A stretch of DNA of 64,000 bases from Numida meleagris (GCF_002078875.1 NC_034411.1:33250260-33314259); one strand, 5' to 3'; shown: positions 38,500 through 51,719, counted from the stretch's first letter. A program made the numbers and translations. The notes: generated from the letters alone by a model not told the origin.

Positions 38500-41400
38500 C
38501 AAGGGGGAAAAAAATCAGCGACGAGACTACAGGTCTGATCATCATTGTTTTCATTTTCCCCAAATAAATCAGGATCAACCGGCTGCTAACAATCTTGGAG
38601 ACACCACCTTAACTCCAGGATGCACCCGCACTTCTTTCCTGGACATTCACTTTTACTATAGTCACAGCAGTTTGCACTCCCAGTCAAATGCAAATCCCTA
38701 AGCCATCACTCAGTCCTCTCCCATTCAGTCTCTCATGTCTCTGCTGGCCAGAAGCTGGAGAGTGCTTCCAACGACAGCAAAAGGAAGAAAGCAAACAAGT
38801 GAATGTGAAACAGCATTAACAGGATTTTGGAGAGCATGGAAGTAGCTGAAAATCTGCGACGAGCTGAAAGTGATACAGCCACACAGCGTAGTAACAAAGT
38901 ATTCACCAAACAAATCTCATAAATAATTATATCGCATGGTCTGTTGATATCTGTTAAAAATGTCCTCCTTTTTATTATAAAAGATGATTTCTCTCAACTT
39001 CTCCCCAGGATTTTAGTTTTTCTATCCTTGTTATTTGAGGAATAATTCTTCACTTTCATATCTGAACTTGTTTAAAATTTGTGAGATGCAATAAAACCAC
39101 TGAAAAGCTGAATTATTACTTAAGGTTTTCACACCTAGCAAACTCAAACTACTATTAACAACAACAAGCCCTCCAATAAGATTGCTTTGCGTGCATTCAA
39201 CTTTACTTTGGCTTACCCAGCTCTAAGAGCTTTAGCAGACTAGTTTTTTTTTGGTTTGGCCTATTTTAGGGATCTTGTTTTAGAGGATGCTATTTTAAAA
39301 TGCTATAAAAAGGTCATTCCTGCCACATGGGCACTGTAATCAAAGCATGGTACCCTGTGCTTTTCCAAATGTTGCCTGTAGGCAAGGGAGAAGGTTGAAA
39401 AAGTCACTTTCACAAGCAGAATGATTTTTTTTTTTTTGAGACTGTACGAGATACAAGATTTAATGCAGTCTATGTGAAGTTTCAGTATGTCTGATCGCTT
39501 CAAAAACAGGTGAGGCACCTGATTTTTGGCCTCTAGCTGGCAGTGAGTGAGAGTACAGGTGCCCTGCCTCAGTATCTACCAGGACAGAAACAGAGGATAC
39601 AGACAGAAAAATAAGCACAAGAAGGTGAAGGATTACCCTTGCGAATTCAGCTCTAGTTTTGACTCCACTGAATTTTTAATAATTTTTAATTCCAAATATC
39701 TAGCACAACCCAAACTGAAATTTTTGCTCAGAGTTGCTTTAGCCATTAATTTTGATTGCCTCTGGAAATCCTCTCGGGCCAAATTAATATTTATTTCTAA
39801 TGACATCAACAAGTGGAAAGGTAAACTTCCTCCTTTTTTGAGAAAAAGACATCATCAGGCAGAGGGAACAACCAAAATTGCATTTGCTGTTGCTTTTACT
39901 ACCTTCTTCTGCAGGTAGTCTTTGAAAAACAAGGATTGCAAGGAGTAGTATTTGTAACACTTTATTTTAGCTTGAATCTTCTCCAGGAGCTAACAGTGAA
40001 GCTCAGTATGAAAGTGGCTACAGGGTCAGTAACATTAACAAAAAAAAAAAGTCTGTATTTTTTATGTGGTGTGCTTAGTCATCCGGAGCAGAGGACCCAA
40101 ACACTTCTAGGGATATGGTGGGACTATTGCGAAAAACATGGCTAAATAATTTCTGTTGCCCCATTCTTGCCCCATAAATCATGCGTGCATTATCAGGACT
40201 TGCGAACAAGTCAGTGTTTACAGAAAGAGGTTATAATTTCTATTTTGAAACCAGCTGAGGAAATACAAACCTGTGAAGGAAAGCTAAAGGAGATATCTAC
40301 TGGGGCTGCAGAGTAAAATAATAAATGTAATCCCAGCAAGCTGTTCAGGTGATACATTATCATGATTAACAAACATTACATTTTCAGGTTTTTGTACTTT
40401 TCCTAAGAAAGGTAGTCCAGTCCTGGTACAGAGAGAGAAAACATTTTCTTGAACTACTCTTTCACTTTGGCATCATCATGCTAAATGTATTCCAAAATAC
40501 TATCTTGAAAATGAGGCTGAGTATACTGCTCTGCAAAAATATTAAACAGGACAGTCTGAGTAGAAAAGAACACAGAGAAAATGACACTGTAAGCACTGTG
40601 TAATATCCTAATTGTGTATACAAATAATTTACTTCTCAATATTTCACCAAACCTTCACGCTCTGGCTTCAAGGAGAAGTACTTTTGGGTCATTAAAGGCA
40701 TTTACATCATGATAAATCAACATGACACATTGCCTTCAATGTCATGAAAAAATAGAGCTATCAAACTTCGGCAGTCCTTAACATAGAAAGATGCATAAAG
40801 GATAGGATGGACATTCTTGAACAATAATATTGATGACTTGAAATAAGTGAACCATCAGAGTTGTCTTAAGAAGGCAACAATTCCTGTGAACAAAAATAAC
40901 AACTTCACTGACTCTTCTGTCTAAGCAATTGATAACAGTGAAGATATACACAAACTTTATTGAAGAATGGATAATATTTGATTGGTGTCACTCTAAGAAA
41001 CAATTGCTCTATGAACAAAGAAATTCTTTATGAAACATCTTTTTCATGCCAGCTTTATGTATGTATATAGAATACTACACAATATATATTTTAATGCTCC
41101 CTTTCTTCTGTTTGAATATTTTCAGGAAAATAATAATTTCCCAGACCTTCTTTTATGTAGCTATCAAATCTACTTCTCCCTGAATATTAAGTGATTCTCT
41201 TGGGTCCCATGAATTTTAAAAATATCATTTTTAGAATTTCAGACTTCTACTCATCATTTTCATGTTCTTCATACATATTGGATGAACCTGCAGGTTTTTC
41301 ATTTGTTTTGTAACATTCTCATTAAACATCACTTTGTTTACCCTTTGCTCTTTCTCATCTAATTCTTGTTGCTAGTTATTTTCTTGCTTCCAGCACAACT

Positions 41401-42691
41401 CTTCTGATTTGATTTCTATGCCCTCATTAGACATTTTTATTGAAATAAGCATATACAGCTGATTAAAACTTCTTCCACCACTTGGAATTTTCATTTGAGT
41501 TTCCATTATCGCTTTTATTTCTTCTTTCAAAGTGCCCTTACTTTAAGTTGTATTTTTTCTGCAAGCATCTGCAGAGCTTCAGAGCTTACATATCAAGTCG
41601 GTGTTTTTTTCCCCTCCATCTTAAATACTTAATTATTTAAATTTCCATCTCAGATCTTTTCCAAACTTGTAGTTACAGATGATTCATATTTTTTTTAAAA
41701 CCTTCTTTAAATGATGGAGTTTCTAAATGCTGTCTTGGTAATTTTAAGTTGTAATGTTTTCTTCAATATCATCTCCCAAGCTTTCTGACATGGTTCATGC
41801 CTGAGAAACTCTGCTTGAAAAATAATGTACTTCTAAAATTTTCTTCCTTTCATAAACTCTAAATTATAATACAAAGCAGAGCTTTGTAGTTTGCAACATT
41901 CATATTCCAAAAAAAAGTTGAACTTTACTTGGCTAAAGTCGGCCAAAAATAAAGGGACTCAATCTGTCTACACCTTGTAATAGTCACAATATAAGTCACT
42001 TCTTGTCTCTGGAGACAAGAATTCTTCAATCTGTTTCCTGGAAATAAAAGTGGGCACTTTTTTTTTTCCCCCCTCGCAGTAAAAGTGATTCATTAAAAAG
42101 GCCTCCACTCCAGATATAACTAGACCACAAATTCTTCCCCTGCTACAACTGCATCTTGTAACTTTGTGGAGAAAAAATAATCACCTTAAAGATTTGAGAT
42201 CCAAATATTTAATCATAACAAGAGAATGGTGAAAGTCAGTGAAATGTGTTCATGTCCCCTTGATCCAGAAATTTCTGTTACACAGAGTTTGTGTACAGAT
42301 GAATAACATAATTCTTTAGACACTGTATTTCTGCATATTCAAAATAATCTTAGATATGTAGGATCTTACAGAAACACAGAATGAAAAAAGACATTTTCTC
42401 ATCTCATTTAACCCCTGTACTGAGGAAAATCCCAGCATTTTCCAGATAATTGCCAAATCCGTTCATAGTACTTATAATGGTGGAAATTCCCCAGTGCAGC
42501 TACCTAATTGCATAGCATTGGGAATGCCATTTCTTCTCAGAGATGCACAGTAATAGAACCAAAGGCAATGGACGTAAGTTACAATATTAAAAATTCCAGT
42601 AATATGTAAGGAAAAGAAAATTTCACTGTGCAAAACACCTGAAGAGGTTTCTAGAGTGCAGTCACAAGCACCAGGGATAATCAGAACCTCA
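38500..42691. other. Unique non-coding DNA
   Basis: No gene recognised. The plus-strand frame 39547-39918 (123 codons) has no family motif and sits in unremarkable sequence. T-runs occur near 39426-39437 and 42058-42067. The 41.1-41.9 kb part is notably pyrimidine-rich on the plus strand. Confidence 0.5.
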
Positions 42692-42800
42692 TGGAGCATG
42701 GTCCTGGGCAATCTGCTCTTGTTGGAACTGATTTGAGTGAACAGCTGGAACAAACAGCCTCCTAAGGTCCCTTCTCACTGAATTATTCTATGACTCTATG
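42692..42800 (+). mobile_element. CR1 LINE extreme 3' end
   Basis: About 110 bp in sense orientation: GTCCTGGGCAATCTGCTCTT (42701-42720), TTGGAACTGATTTGAGTGAA, CTCCTAAGGTCCCTTCTCAC and a tail ATTCTATGACTCTATGAA (about 42784-42801) with two terminal units. It is a heavily 5'-truncated copy made almost only of 3' UTR. Sequence upstream (42600-42690) may be older CR1, but I cannot align it. Confidence 0.75.
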
Positions 42801-45415
42801 AATTTCTGAATAGGTCTCATCCCAATACTTCATCCCAATAAGATTTTGGAACATTTTCTTAATATGCCACGTAAATCTGACTTGATGTATATTAATACAC
42901 TTATTGCTTTTCCATCATCAATTAGTGATGAAAACTAACCGTAACATCCTGCTATATATTGAACTTCTTAGATTTTTCTTTAACTTTTATTTCTAAACTT
43001 TTATTCTTGGCCTCTTCAACTGTTTATCTGCCCCTTCAAAAAGTGATACTCCAAGAGAGTCCCAGGATCTCATATTAATTGAACAGAGAAAATTTTCTTT
43101 CAGTTATCCACCCTCTTTACAGTGATTACATCTAGACAACATTTCTTTAACTTCCTTATGAGAACATATACTGAATCATGTAAAAAAAGCTCTACCAAAA
43201 TTCAGATATCTCATTTTTATTGCTTCCTGTTCTTCTGGGTATTCAGCTAGCCACCTCGTCAAGAAAGGAAATTAAATTAGTTTGACACAATCTCTTTTTG
43301 GCAAACTTACAAGAGCTCTTTTTTACCCTCTTATTATTTCCTGCTTTTTTTTTTTCAGTTTTGTTTTTCTTGTGTTTTTTGTTGTTGTTGTGTTTGTTGT
43401 TTTTTAAGTGCATTGATCAGTTATTTGTTTATAAATCTGCAATGTAGTGCTATCCAGAAAAGAAGTGAAAGCACAGTCATTATACATATCCAAGTAAATA
43501 GGATGGCCTTTATTGTTAATATTTTTTAGGGGGTGAGAATACTTTATGTCACTAAAATTTTGAATATATGCATTTTTCTACAGGTGACATATGTGGCTGG
43601 ACACCAATTCAAATTCATTTGTCAGGTCCTTCTTTGTCCACCTAGCTTTTTGGTGGCTAATCTTGACTGCTTGTTAATTTGTCTATTATTTATAAGCACT
43701 TGAGTTTTAACCTAGCAAAGTATTTATTTAGCTTCCAGATTTTCAACAGTCCTATCACCCACCAAACAGCGAAGTTCTTTGCCAGGCTGCCTGAATTATG
43801 TAGATTTTAGTCATTTTGCTCAGAAATTTTAACATTGAGGGCTCTGGAATGAGTTCCAGTATCATGGACTTAGTCATCTAATTATAGGGTTTCATTTCCA
43901 TTCTCTCAATGGATGACTAAATCCAGATCAAAACCATGCGCATGCATAGTAATTAAGGGGCAGGTTTTTTATTTTATTTAGCCTCGTCTATATGAAGTTT
44001 GGTCTTCAGTAAATTGTGAAGTTTCCCTCAAGTTAGAATTTCACCCTGTGATCTGCTTATTGAGTACTGATCAGAAGTACAGATTTTTATGTTGTTTTTC
44101 ATTGCTAGTGAGTAATGTCTTTGCTTAACATAAAATTGAAGTGAGTGAGTATGGTTTGTGGTAGAAAATAAAACTACTGGAAACTAAAAACTATTGTAGG
44201 TAAAGACTTTAAATTCTCTTTCTTTCTAATCAGGGACTTTAAATTCTGAGTTGAAATGAAACTGGACTCTTTAATGTGTCTGATCCATAAGGAGGAAAAA
44301 AAAGCCAGAAATCCCTATACAGAATGCTAATTGCCAAGAACACTGTGTGCCTATTGATATTTCATTTAATAAACTGGCTTGCTAGACACACTTATTTTAA
44401 AGTTCAGGTTTAATTAAAAGATAAGACTTAGCAGTAGCTTGGCAAAAGGATAAGGGAAAATGTGGAATTCTTTGTTTAGGATGGCAAAACAGCTGCTTTT
44501 ATTTTTAACTAATCTCAACTTAATGTCAAATCAAGAGACTGCTTTCATATTTCAGTGCATTAGATGAGTTGCTCAAGTTTGTGCTCACATAATTATCTTT
44601 CCACATCTGATACTTTTATACAGTGAAACATTTGCAGGACCTAGTCTGGTTAGATTTTAAAAAAGCTATTTTCCTCACATTCACTGTAGTAGAAAAACCT
44701 TATCTTCAAAACTAAAACTACATCAAATCATGAAGAAAAGGATAAAACAAAGGTGTAGGAATCTGAGCCAGTGGTTACCTGCTAAGAGAGTAAAACTTGG
44801 AAACATTATCTTCCTACAGCAACAATTAGAATGTAGGAAAATGCTTTCAAATATATTAGTAAAGAGGACAAAACATTTATGGCATGCCATGAGATTGTAA
44901 AGCTGGGCATAACTACTGGTGGCAATAAAGCTCTGCCTGTTTATATCAGGGGAACAGCTGTCTCTGGTTTCTGCTTGTGCATCCCTCTGTTAAAGAAGTG
45001 TCAAGGGCAAAGAGAGCAGATTCTCTTTATTACTTGGATGCATGTAGAGGCCCAATGAGAGATGGAAATCCTGTTGTTGCTGGCACCAAAAGGTGACTAA
45101 GAAAATGATACTCTTGCTGAAGGGAGCTGAAACAACTGAATATGATCTGGCACTTAACAGATGAATAAAGAAATGGAAACATGAGGCTGCAGTAGTGAAT
45201 ATAGGAACGAACACATATGAAAGCTGTTCTCTAGCTACGCTGACCACTGTGAAAAAAAATCACAGCAGTCATTCAGGTGTCAAGGAGAAGTTATGAAGCC
45301 TGTCAACCCAGTTTTTGTAAACGATAAGCCAATATAATTACCTTTCCAGTTGTATGAAACTCTGATTGCTATGACTAGCCACACCTGCTCTGAAAGTAAA
45401 TCATATTTCACTGAA
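42801..45415. other. Unique non-coding DNA
   Basis: AT-rich. Contains a T-rich patch with GTT repeats (about 43342-43407), an inverted repeat (43866-43924) and a 13-bp direct repeat, GACTTTAAATTCT, at 44205-44217 and 44235-44247. The minus-strand frame 44990-45247 has no recognisable product. Confidence 0.55.
43866..43924. repeat. Inverted repeat with 13-bp arms, possible short DNA-element relic
   Basis: GGACTTAGTCATC (43866-43878) and GATGACTAAATCC (43912-43924) are reverse complements at 12 of 13 positions, separated by 33 bp. The layout would fit a tiny internally deleted DNA transposon or an old palindromic repeat. There is no clear target-site duplication and no other copy in the window. 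Confidence 0.5.
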
Positions 45416-45652
45416 AATCATAGAGTTGCTCAGGTTGGAAAGGACCTTCAAGATCATCAAGTCCAATCGCAACCTAACCATACTGCTCTAACAACCCACC
45501 GCTAAATCATGTCTCCAAGCACCACATCCAAACAGCTTTTAAACGCATTCAGGGTTGGTGACTCAACCACCTCCCTGGGGAGCCTGTTCCAGTGCTTAAC
45601 AACCCTTTCTGTAAAGTTTTTCCTTATATCCAACCTAAATCTCCCCTTGGTA
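45416..45652 (-). mobile_element. CR1 LINE 3' end with nearly intact ORF2 C-terminus
   Basis: Minus-strand CR1: tail AATCATAGAG (45416-45425), then GGTTGGAAAGGACCTTCAAG (45434-45453) and ATCATCAAGTCCAATCGC. On the minus strand the frame reads [20 protein letters not shown], then [10 protein letters not shown], and closes GDMI-stop at the natural ORF2 end near 45502. One of the two Phe codons of the FFTERVV motif is missing (around 45613-45616), an in-frame loss. The two other copies in this window with this region have FF. The 76-codon open frame 45502-45732 is thus transposon-derived and runs past the CR1 border into host sequence. Confidence 0.95.
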
Positions 45653-47230
45653 AGAGTAAGAGTAGAGAGAGATAGAGGAGTAACTTTGTGGCAGGGTGTA
45701 TGTACTGAAGTGGAGCAAAATTTAAAATGCATTTTTCTTTGAGAAAAATACGTGCTTTTATAGTGAAGGATGAGAGCTCCCTTCTGGGTGAAAGAGACTT
45801 GGACAACATTCCTACTTCACATCAACCACAGCAGTGAAATATCTGTATCTCAAGTGGTAGCAAGATCTGACAGCACCTCAAACATGAGCTGTTCTACTAA
45901 AAAAAAATAATAATTTGCTTAAAGAGCAATTTTTACTTTTAGCATCTAGCTCAGAGTAAGACTTGCTGCACAGACCAATGCCACCACTGACATCTGTAGA
46001 CCCCAGCAAGGTAAGCGTATGCAGTTGTTCTCAGGATTGTTTCCTACAGTGCTGTGTCTACCTGCACCTCAGTCTGTAGAAAGTTCAAAGTCTCTTCTGG
46101 AGCAGAACTGCAAAACTGACTCTCTCCACAGCAATGTGCATCAGAACAAGAGAACCAAGTATACTTTGATCCTTCCCTTTCCTTTAGTCTTGTATTTATG
46201 TCAGCCTTATGATGCAGCTGTGTGGAAATGAGATCACATGTATCAGTTTTCATCTACGGAAACAGCTCTCAGCTTCACTTCTCTTATTCATTACACTTGA
46301 AAAGTCCCAGTATCTGCATAAAACTGGAATTATAGAAATAGCAATACAACCTTAGCTGACGCTCCATTTAGTTGTAGTGTGCTAAGCCAAGGGAGAAAGA
46401 TTAACAATTGCAGTAGAAGGAGTAGATCTCCTAAAGAAGTCAGAATGCTGAGACTGGATTTATCTTTTTCCAGCGGTGGTTATAAATGGATGCCTTGGAA
46501 AGGTCAAGAACAGTGGGAATTTGCACTATCTCACTTTACCTGAATATTTTTCTGGATTTTTGGATCTTCTTGGTATAGCACTTCAGTGAACCATCTCCCA
46601 TCTCCTCTGATCTTCACTTGGAAGAATGTGTACCTTTTGCTATTACACATTCCCATAACTGGGAACTAGATATTGAATCTACATCCATCTCGTGAAGCTG
46701 GCAAAAATATTAAGGATCATCTTCACCCTTGTAGTGCTCAAGCTCTAATTTAAAACTCAGCTGTGCATTTGCTAAAATCATGTGGCAGATACACCAGGAA
46801 GGGCAGAACAAGGATGCTCACATGAGCCAGTTTGCTGAGGCTTAAAGTAATTATATAAGCAGCTTCAGTTATCCAGGACTTCTCTGGAAGGCCTCAGGAT
46901 GACGGGAGTTTTTGCCGTTTTGCTATCAACAGTAACAAACAACACATCACCAACTACGTCAGCTTTAGAGTATCTAAAAAATCAAAGAACTTAGACACAG
47001 TAAATTACCTGATTTCTTTCAAAATCACTTATACAGTACTAATATATCCCCCTCAGCATCTGGTCTAGCATGACAAGTGTAATGAGCTACCTCGTTATGG
47101 AGTCTTGTCTCTGGTTTTCTGCAATTGCTAAAGAAGTATCAGCTATTCTGCAAGAGGGACAGCTGTCGGACCACATTCCCTTCCTCTCAATTGATAGCCC
47201 ACTAGCAGAAGAAATATATTCATGGGGAAA

Positions 47231-47251
47231 CCATTAACTAGAAGTTAATGG
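47231..47251. repeat. Short perfect hairpin, 9-bp arms
   Basis: CCATTAACT (47231-47239) and AGTTAATGG (47243-47251) are perfect reverse complements around a 3-nt loop (AGA). Confidence 0.6.
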
Positions 47252-48439
47252 ATAGTATACCTGATAGTAAGGCACTTAACAAAAAGAGAGAGCGCAATAA
47301 TCAAAACACATTTCCTATAGTATTTATCAAGTAAGAAACTTAGTAGCCCTAGGCTGTCCTATGCCACTCCTTGTTAAGCAGAAATCCCCACTGACTACAA
47401 AATGGAGTTGTTCTGAAAAACTGACAGCAAGACATACCCCCTGAGAGACTTGTGCTATGTTTCAACATTGAAACTTCCTTAACTTTCCAGAACAGTCTGT
47501 ATCAAGCTAAAAACTGATTTGGAAAGGAAAAGTAGTAAATATAGATTCAAGTTTTTTAAAAAAGCTGGATAAAATTTGGCTAGAAATATATGTATATATC
47601 ATAAAACTTGAAGGCCAGGTTTAGAAGCTCGCTTCCACTATTTTGTCTCCAACTTTTGAGTTTGCTTCACAGTTTTCTTGCAGAAAACTTTAATGAAACA
47701 CGCTGGGAGCAGGCACTTGGCCCTGTCAGACCAAAACACTTTATGGTATGAAAATCCATCTTTTTCCTTATGAGGAGTTTTTCTAATTAGCAAGTTGTCC
47801 ACTTTCAGTGTGGACTCCCTAGTGGGTACATATTGCAAAAAATATTTATTTTCACAGAGTCTTTGGTGATATGAAAGGCAATGGATGTAAGGACAGCTAT
47901 TCATAAATTAATAGAGCACTCAAACATTTCATAAGCGTTCCTGCCATGTAGGGGAAAAGTTCCAGTGAAACAATCCTAACGACTACAGCACTTTTTCCTT
48001 TAAGAAAACACAATATTTCACAGTAATGATAAATATCCCCTTAGTTCTGCAGACAAAAAGCTACACTTATTTAATTATCCACTGCTATCCTTTCTTCCTG
48101 CGACTTGGTTTGTTTTCAGAAGGACCTACATCTGCTTCCTCATCTGACCCAGGAGGATCAGAGACATACCCAAAACCTGCAAAACCTCATAAGATGAAGC
48201 AGAGGCCTAGACATGGCTTTTTCCAGTTGCGTCTGCACAATAGGAAGCTGTACAATCTTTTTGATGCACTTATTTTCCTGACTTCTTCCTTTACTCTGAC
48301 AAGGAGGGCTTTCCATTTTCTGAAGAGCCCTTTTCCCCACTGGGTTCCTGCCTTACACGGTGTTTGAGATCACTGCATTTATTATGGCGAATTCCAAATG
48401 GAACAACACTTAAACCCAAAACGCCATCCATAGTGCTAT

Positions 48440-49270
48440 AGCAGGGTATGTCTGGCCATTTCAGCCTGGTGGGGTGCAGGCCACAGCAGCTCCACTCTGT
48501 CAAGGGCCTGATCCTAGTCCCCACAGCACTGACCCATCCCTCTGCCCATAGGCACCTCTGTGTCACCAGGACCTGGCTCATGTCCCTGAGAACAGCCTCT
48601 GCTTCTATTTCAAGCATTAACCAAAGGCCTCATGACACAAAAGAAGAAAAAAACAACTGTCAGAAAAACTACAAATTGTGAAAATGTACATTAACAAAAC
48701 CAAACAAGTAACAGCCAGCAAAGCCCACTACAGAAAGTAAATACTCTGTTCCTTATTCTTCACACTCAGCAGATAAAATTATGTTTACTTGAACCCTGCA
48801 TATTCATGATGTTGGTACCTTGTTGGAGCAGCCTCAAGCAGTTAGGCCTCATCTCTCCAAGCTGCCTTTAATTGAGCAGAAGAGATGCATCCAGTCAACA
48901 GGAGTGATGCGAAGCCTAAGAAAAGATTAGGCTGACAAGACGAAGCCTGCTGCTGTCCCAGACAGGATGAGTTCAGGCGCCACATTGAAGGTGTCAGCGG
49001 GGCTGCTGAAGTGAGACGCACAACATTTTTCTTTGATGACAGGCACCATTAAAATTTTTCCTGGCGGGCCTCCCCCAGCTCCAACACATCAGGGCCATGA
49101 CAGCACGATCCGTCAGCAACAGCAGGTCCTGGGGAGTGCAGCCAGCCATGGGGAGGCAGCTGCCAGCCTCAGGACCACATCTGAGTGCTCACATCCTGCT
49201 CTGCCATGCACACAGCCCCACATATGATGAGTTTTGAGATTCCTTCTCCCAGACCCCACAGGTGCCAAGC
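48440..49270. other. GC-richer patch with overlapping open frames
   Basis: A relatively GC-rich region for this window, with open frames on both strands: 48291-48617 minus (108 codons), 48448-48681 plus, 49033-49227 plus, 49185-49478 plus. I recognise no domain in any of them. It could hold an exon, a regulatory element or an old LTR, or simply be compositional variation. There is no dense CpG clustering of the kind seen at avian promoters. Confidence 0.3.
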
Positions 49271-51338
49271 AAAAGCTCTGATACTATTTTTCTCCCTTCT
49301 GCTGTTTCTGAGGCAAATTCCTGATCTTCCATCCAATTTTAACTCTGCTCCAGCAATTGATCCCTTTATCAGCATTGCTGCCCTTCAGTTATGCTGCTCT
49401 TTTAGCTGCACACTGCCTGTGAAACAACAGAGAAAGCTCCAAGAGAAAAGGCACAAAGCAACTCATCTGGTACAGTGAGACATGGCAACACTCTTCCCGG
49501 TGTCTGACAGGACCAGTGAGCAGGAAAGTCAAAGCTTTCCTTGTTCCAGATAATGCTTTTTGACAAATGCAAGGAAACATGAGAGAGAACGATTGGCCTT
49601 TACTTTCAAAATTAAAATGCAGCTGCCCTATACTTAAGAAAACAGGGAGCCACTAATCATTTTTTACCACAAGTAACTACTCTCTTGAAGTACCACTGAA
49701 GCAAGGTGTTAATGAATATATAAAGAGAAAGGAATTTGTTCGAACGGTTGATACAACAGATCCTGTGCAAGGCTTAGAGAATATATACATATACAGTACA
49801 CTGAGATTAAGTAGAAACTCATTAATACGCCCTCATTTGTTTAGGAAAGTACAAATATATAGAGTTCAATTGTTTGCTTTTGTCAATTCTTCACAGTTGT
49901 CATTTATAGCCCTACTGTCTGTGTATAAATAATGAATATACTCTCACAGATGGTGCTACAGGAACCAAAGTCATTATCTTTAGAGGTAAATCCAGTAATA
50001 TTTTTTAAATCTCCAAATCATTGCTCACAGAAACAACAAAATCTACTTAAAGAACGCAATTTTTTGCATGCCATAATACTAATCTAGGAAACATATTTCC
50101 ACAAGACATCATTATGTCAGCAAGTGCTATAAAACATTCAACATGCATAATAAAATGACTATTTCCACCTCTACTTAGAAAAAAACACAAAATGTTTTGC
50201 CCTAGAGACAAGCAATACAAAACCTAAATAAACTATTGCCATAGCTCAGGTCAGAAGTTAGCCACAGGCACAAGGTTAGCGATGAAATTCTTGGAGTTTA
50301 TATTCTTCAAGGTTTAGTGTCTTTTTTTTCCATGAAAAAATTATATTCAAAAACTACGTAAGTTACCTGGCTTTAACTAATTAGATGATGTGAATTGTTA
50401 TCCACAAATTCAAAAGAAATTTATTTTTCTCCAAATGGAAAGAAAACAAATCATTTTTGAAAACAAAACATTTCATTCACATTTTCTTGGATTTTGATCT
50501 GTTTTTGCAGATAAATCTCAAAAAGAATTCTTTTTTTTTTTTTAGATTTGTCAAGCAATCAAAAATCAGTTATTTCAGTATAATTACTTTTTACGTTATT
50601 TCACTTTGAGGCTTTGACACTGACAATTAGATGCACTTAATGCAACAATTCCCATGTTCCATTCCAGTCATACATATTTCAGGTTAAATACAGAAATGAG
50701 TGCAAGTTTAATGAGGTCATAACAAGTTTAATATACATTGTGTCATTATAGAGGAGCATTATTCCTAGTAAGAACAGAGCAGAGCTGCTGAATACTAGGA
50801 AGTGCTGATGTAGTGTCAGCATTTCTGTTATCTATGGCTCACAGAGTGCCCCTGTAATTCACTCATGTTCTTCTACTCCACTGCCTGAGCACACTGAGAA
50901 ACTGAGGTTTTAGGGGGCTTTATCTGTGTGTTGGTTCAGTGACTGTGTGCTTGCAAAGTAATAGGCAATGGTATCTCCAATGGTTGCGTTGCCCTTGGTT
51001 TGCAGACTGAGAAATAATATGAAAAGGGTAACTAAATACCCTTGACAGATTAGACCAGCAATACTTAAACTATTCCCTTGATATCAAAGGGAATTTGATC
51101 ACTTTGTATTTCCGACCTATCATGCTGTGGTATTTAAATGAGTGTAAATAAGTACCAGTTCTCCACTATCGAGAGCATAGTGTCTTTTAATCCTATATTT
51201 TCAGAGATGCACCTTAGCAGATGATGTTTATTAATGTGAGCATGGAAATATCTTCTTCTGCCTGGATTTTCAACAACCTTTGAGTAGAGGCAGAGAAATG
51301 CCTTTCTACTATTTCTAACACATATACCAACATACACT

Positions 51339-51358
51339 TGTGTATGTGTGCATACACA
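51339..51358. repeat. Alternating purine-pyrimidine hairpin beside CR1
   Basis: TGTGTATG (51339-51346) and CATACACA (51351-51358) pair around TGTG. The run of TG/CA steps is also capable of Z-DNA. It lies a few bases left of the 5' truncation point of the following CR1. Confidence 0.6.
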
Positions 51359-51365
51359 CATATTT

Positions 51366-51719
51366 TTGGAGAAAAGAAGACTCCAGGGAGACCTCATTGT
51401 GCCCTTCCAGTACTTGAAGGGAACGTATAAACAGGTGGGGGAACAATTGTTTACGAGGTTGGGTAGCGATAGGACAAGGGGGAATGGTTTTAAACTGAGA
51501 CAGGGGAGATTTAGGTGAGATATTAGGAGGAAGTTTTTCACACAGAGGGTGGTGATGCACTGGAACAGGTTGCCCAAGGGAGGCATTCAAGGCCAGGCTG
51601 GACACAGCTCTGGGCAGCCTGGTCTAGTGGTTGGCGACCCTGCACTCAGCAGGGGGGTTGAAACTCCATGATCTTTGAGGTCCTTTTCAACCCAGGCCAC
51701 TCTATGATTCATTCTATGA
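51366..51719 (+). mobile_element. CR1 LINE 3' end, relatively well preserved
   Basis: About 355 bp of sense-strand CR1 that keep close to the family sequence as I recall it: GGAGACCTCATTGTGCCCTT (51387-51406), TTCCAGTACTTGAAGGGAA, GATAGGACAAGGGGGAATGG, GGTGGTGATGCACTGGAACA, TGGGCAGCCTGGTCTAGTGG, then TTTTCAACCCAGGCCACTC and a tail ATTCATTCTATGA. The ORF2 frame is open up to a TGA at 51516-51518, where the 45.4-kb copy has Leu in FRLD. It then continues with RRKFFTQRVVMHWNRLP. Compared with the 13.67-kb copy, about two dozen bases are missing near 51579-51584, between the NRLP motif and ATTCAAGGCC. The opposite-strand open frames here (51134-51586, 150 codons; 51315-51605) are antisense shadows. 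Confidence 0.96.

Larger units (their letters stand above)
45653..51365. other. Unique non-coding DNA, GC-richer in the middle
   Basis: Mostly AT-rich sequence without recognised genes. The GC-richer part at 48.4-49.3 kb is listed separately. A T-run (about 50530-50543) and a perfect 9-bp hairpin at 47231-47251 are the main local structures. Confidence 0.5.

Noticed and set aside
51134..51605. 150- and 96-codon minus-strand open frames
   Set aside because: They lie largely antisense to the plus-strand CR1 at 51366-51719 and are shadows of transposon sequence.
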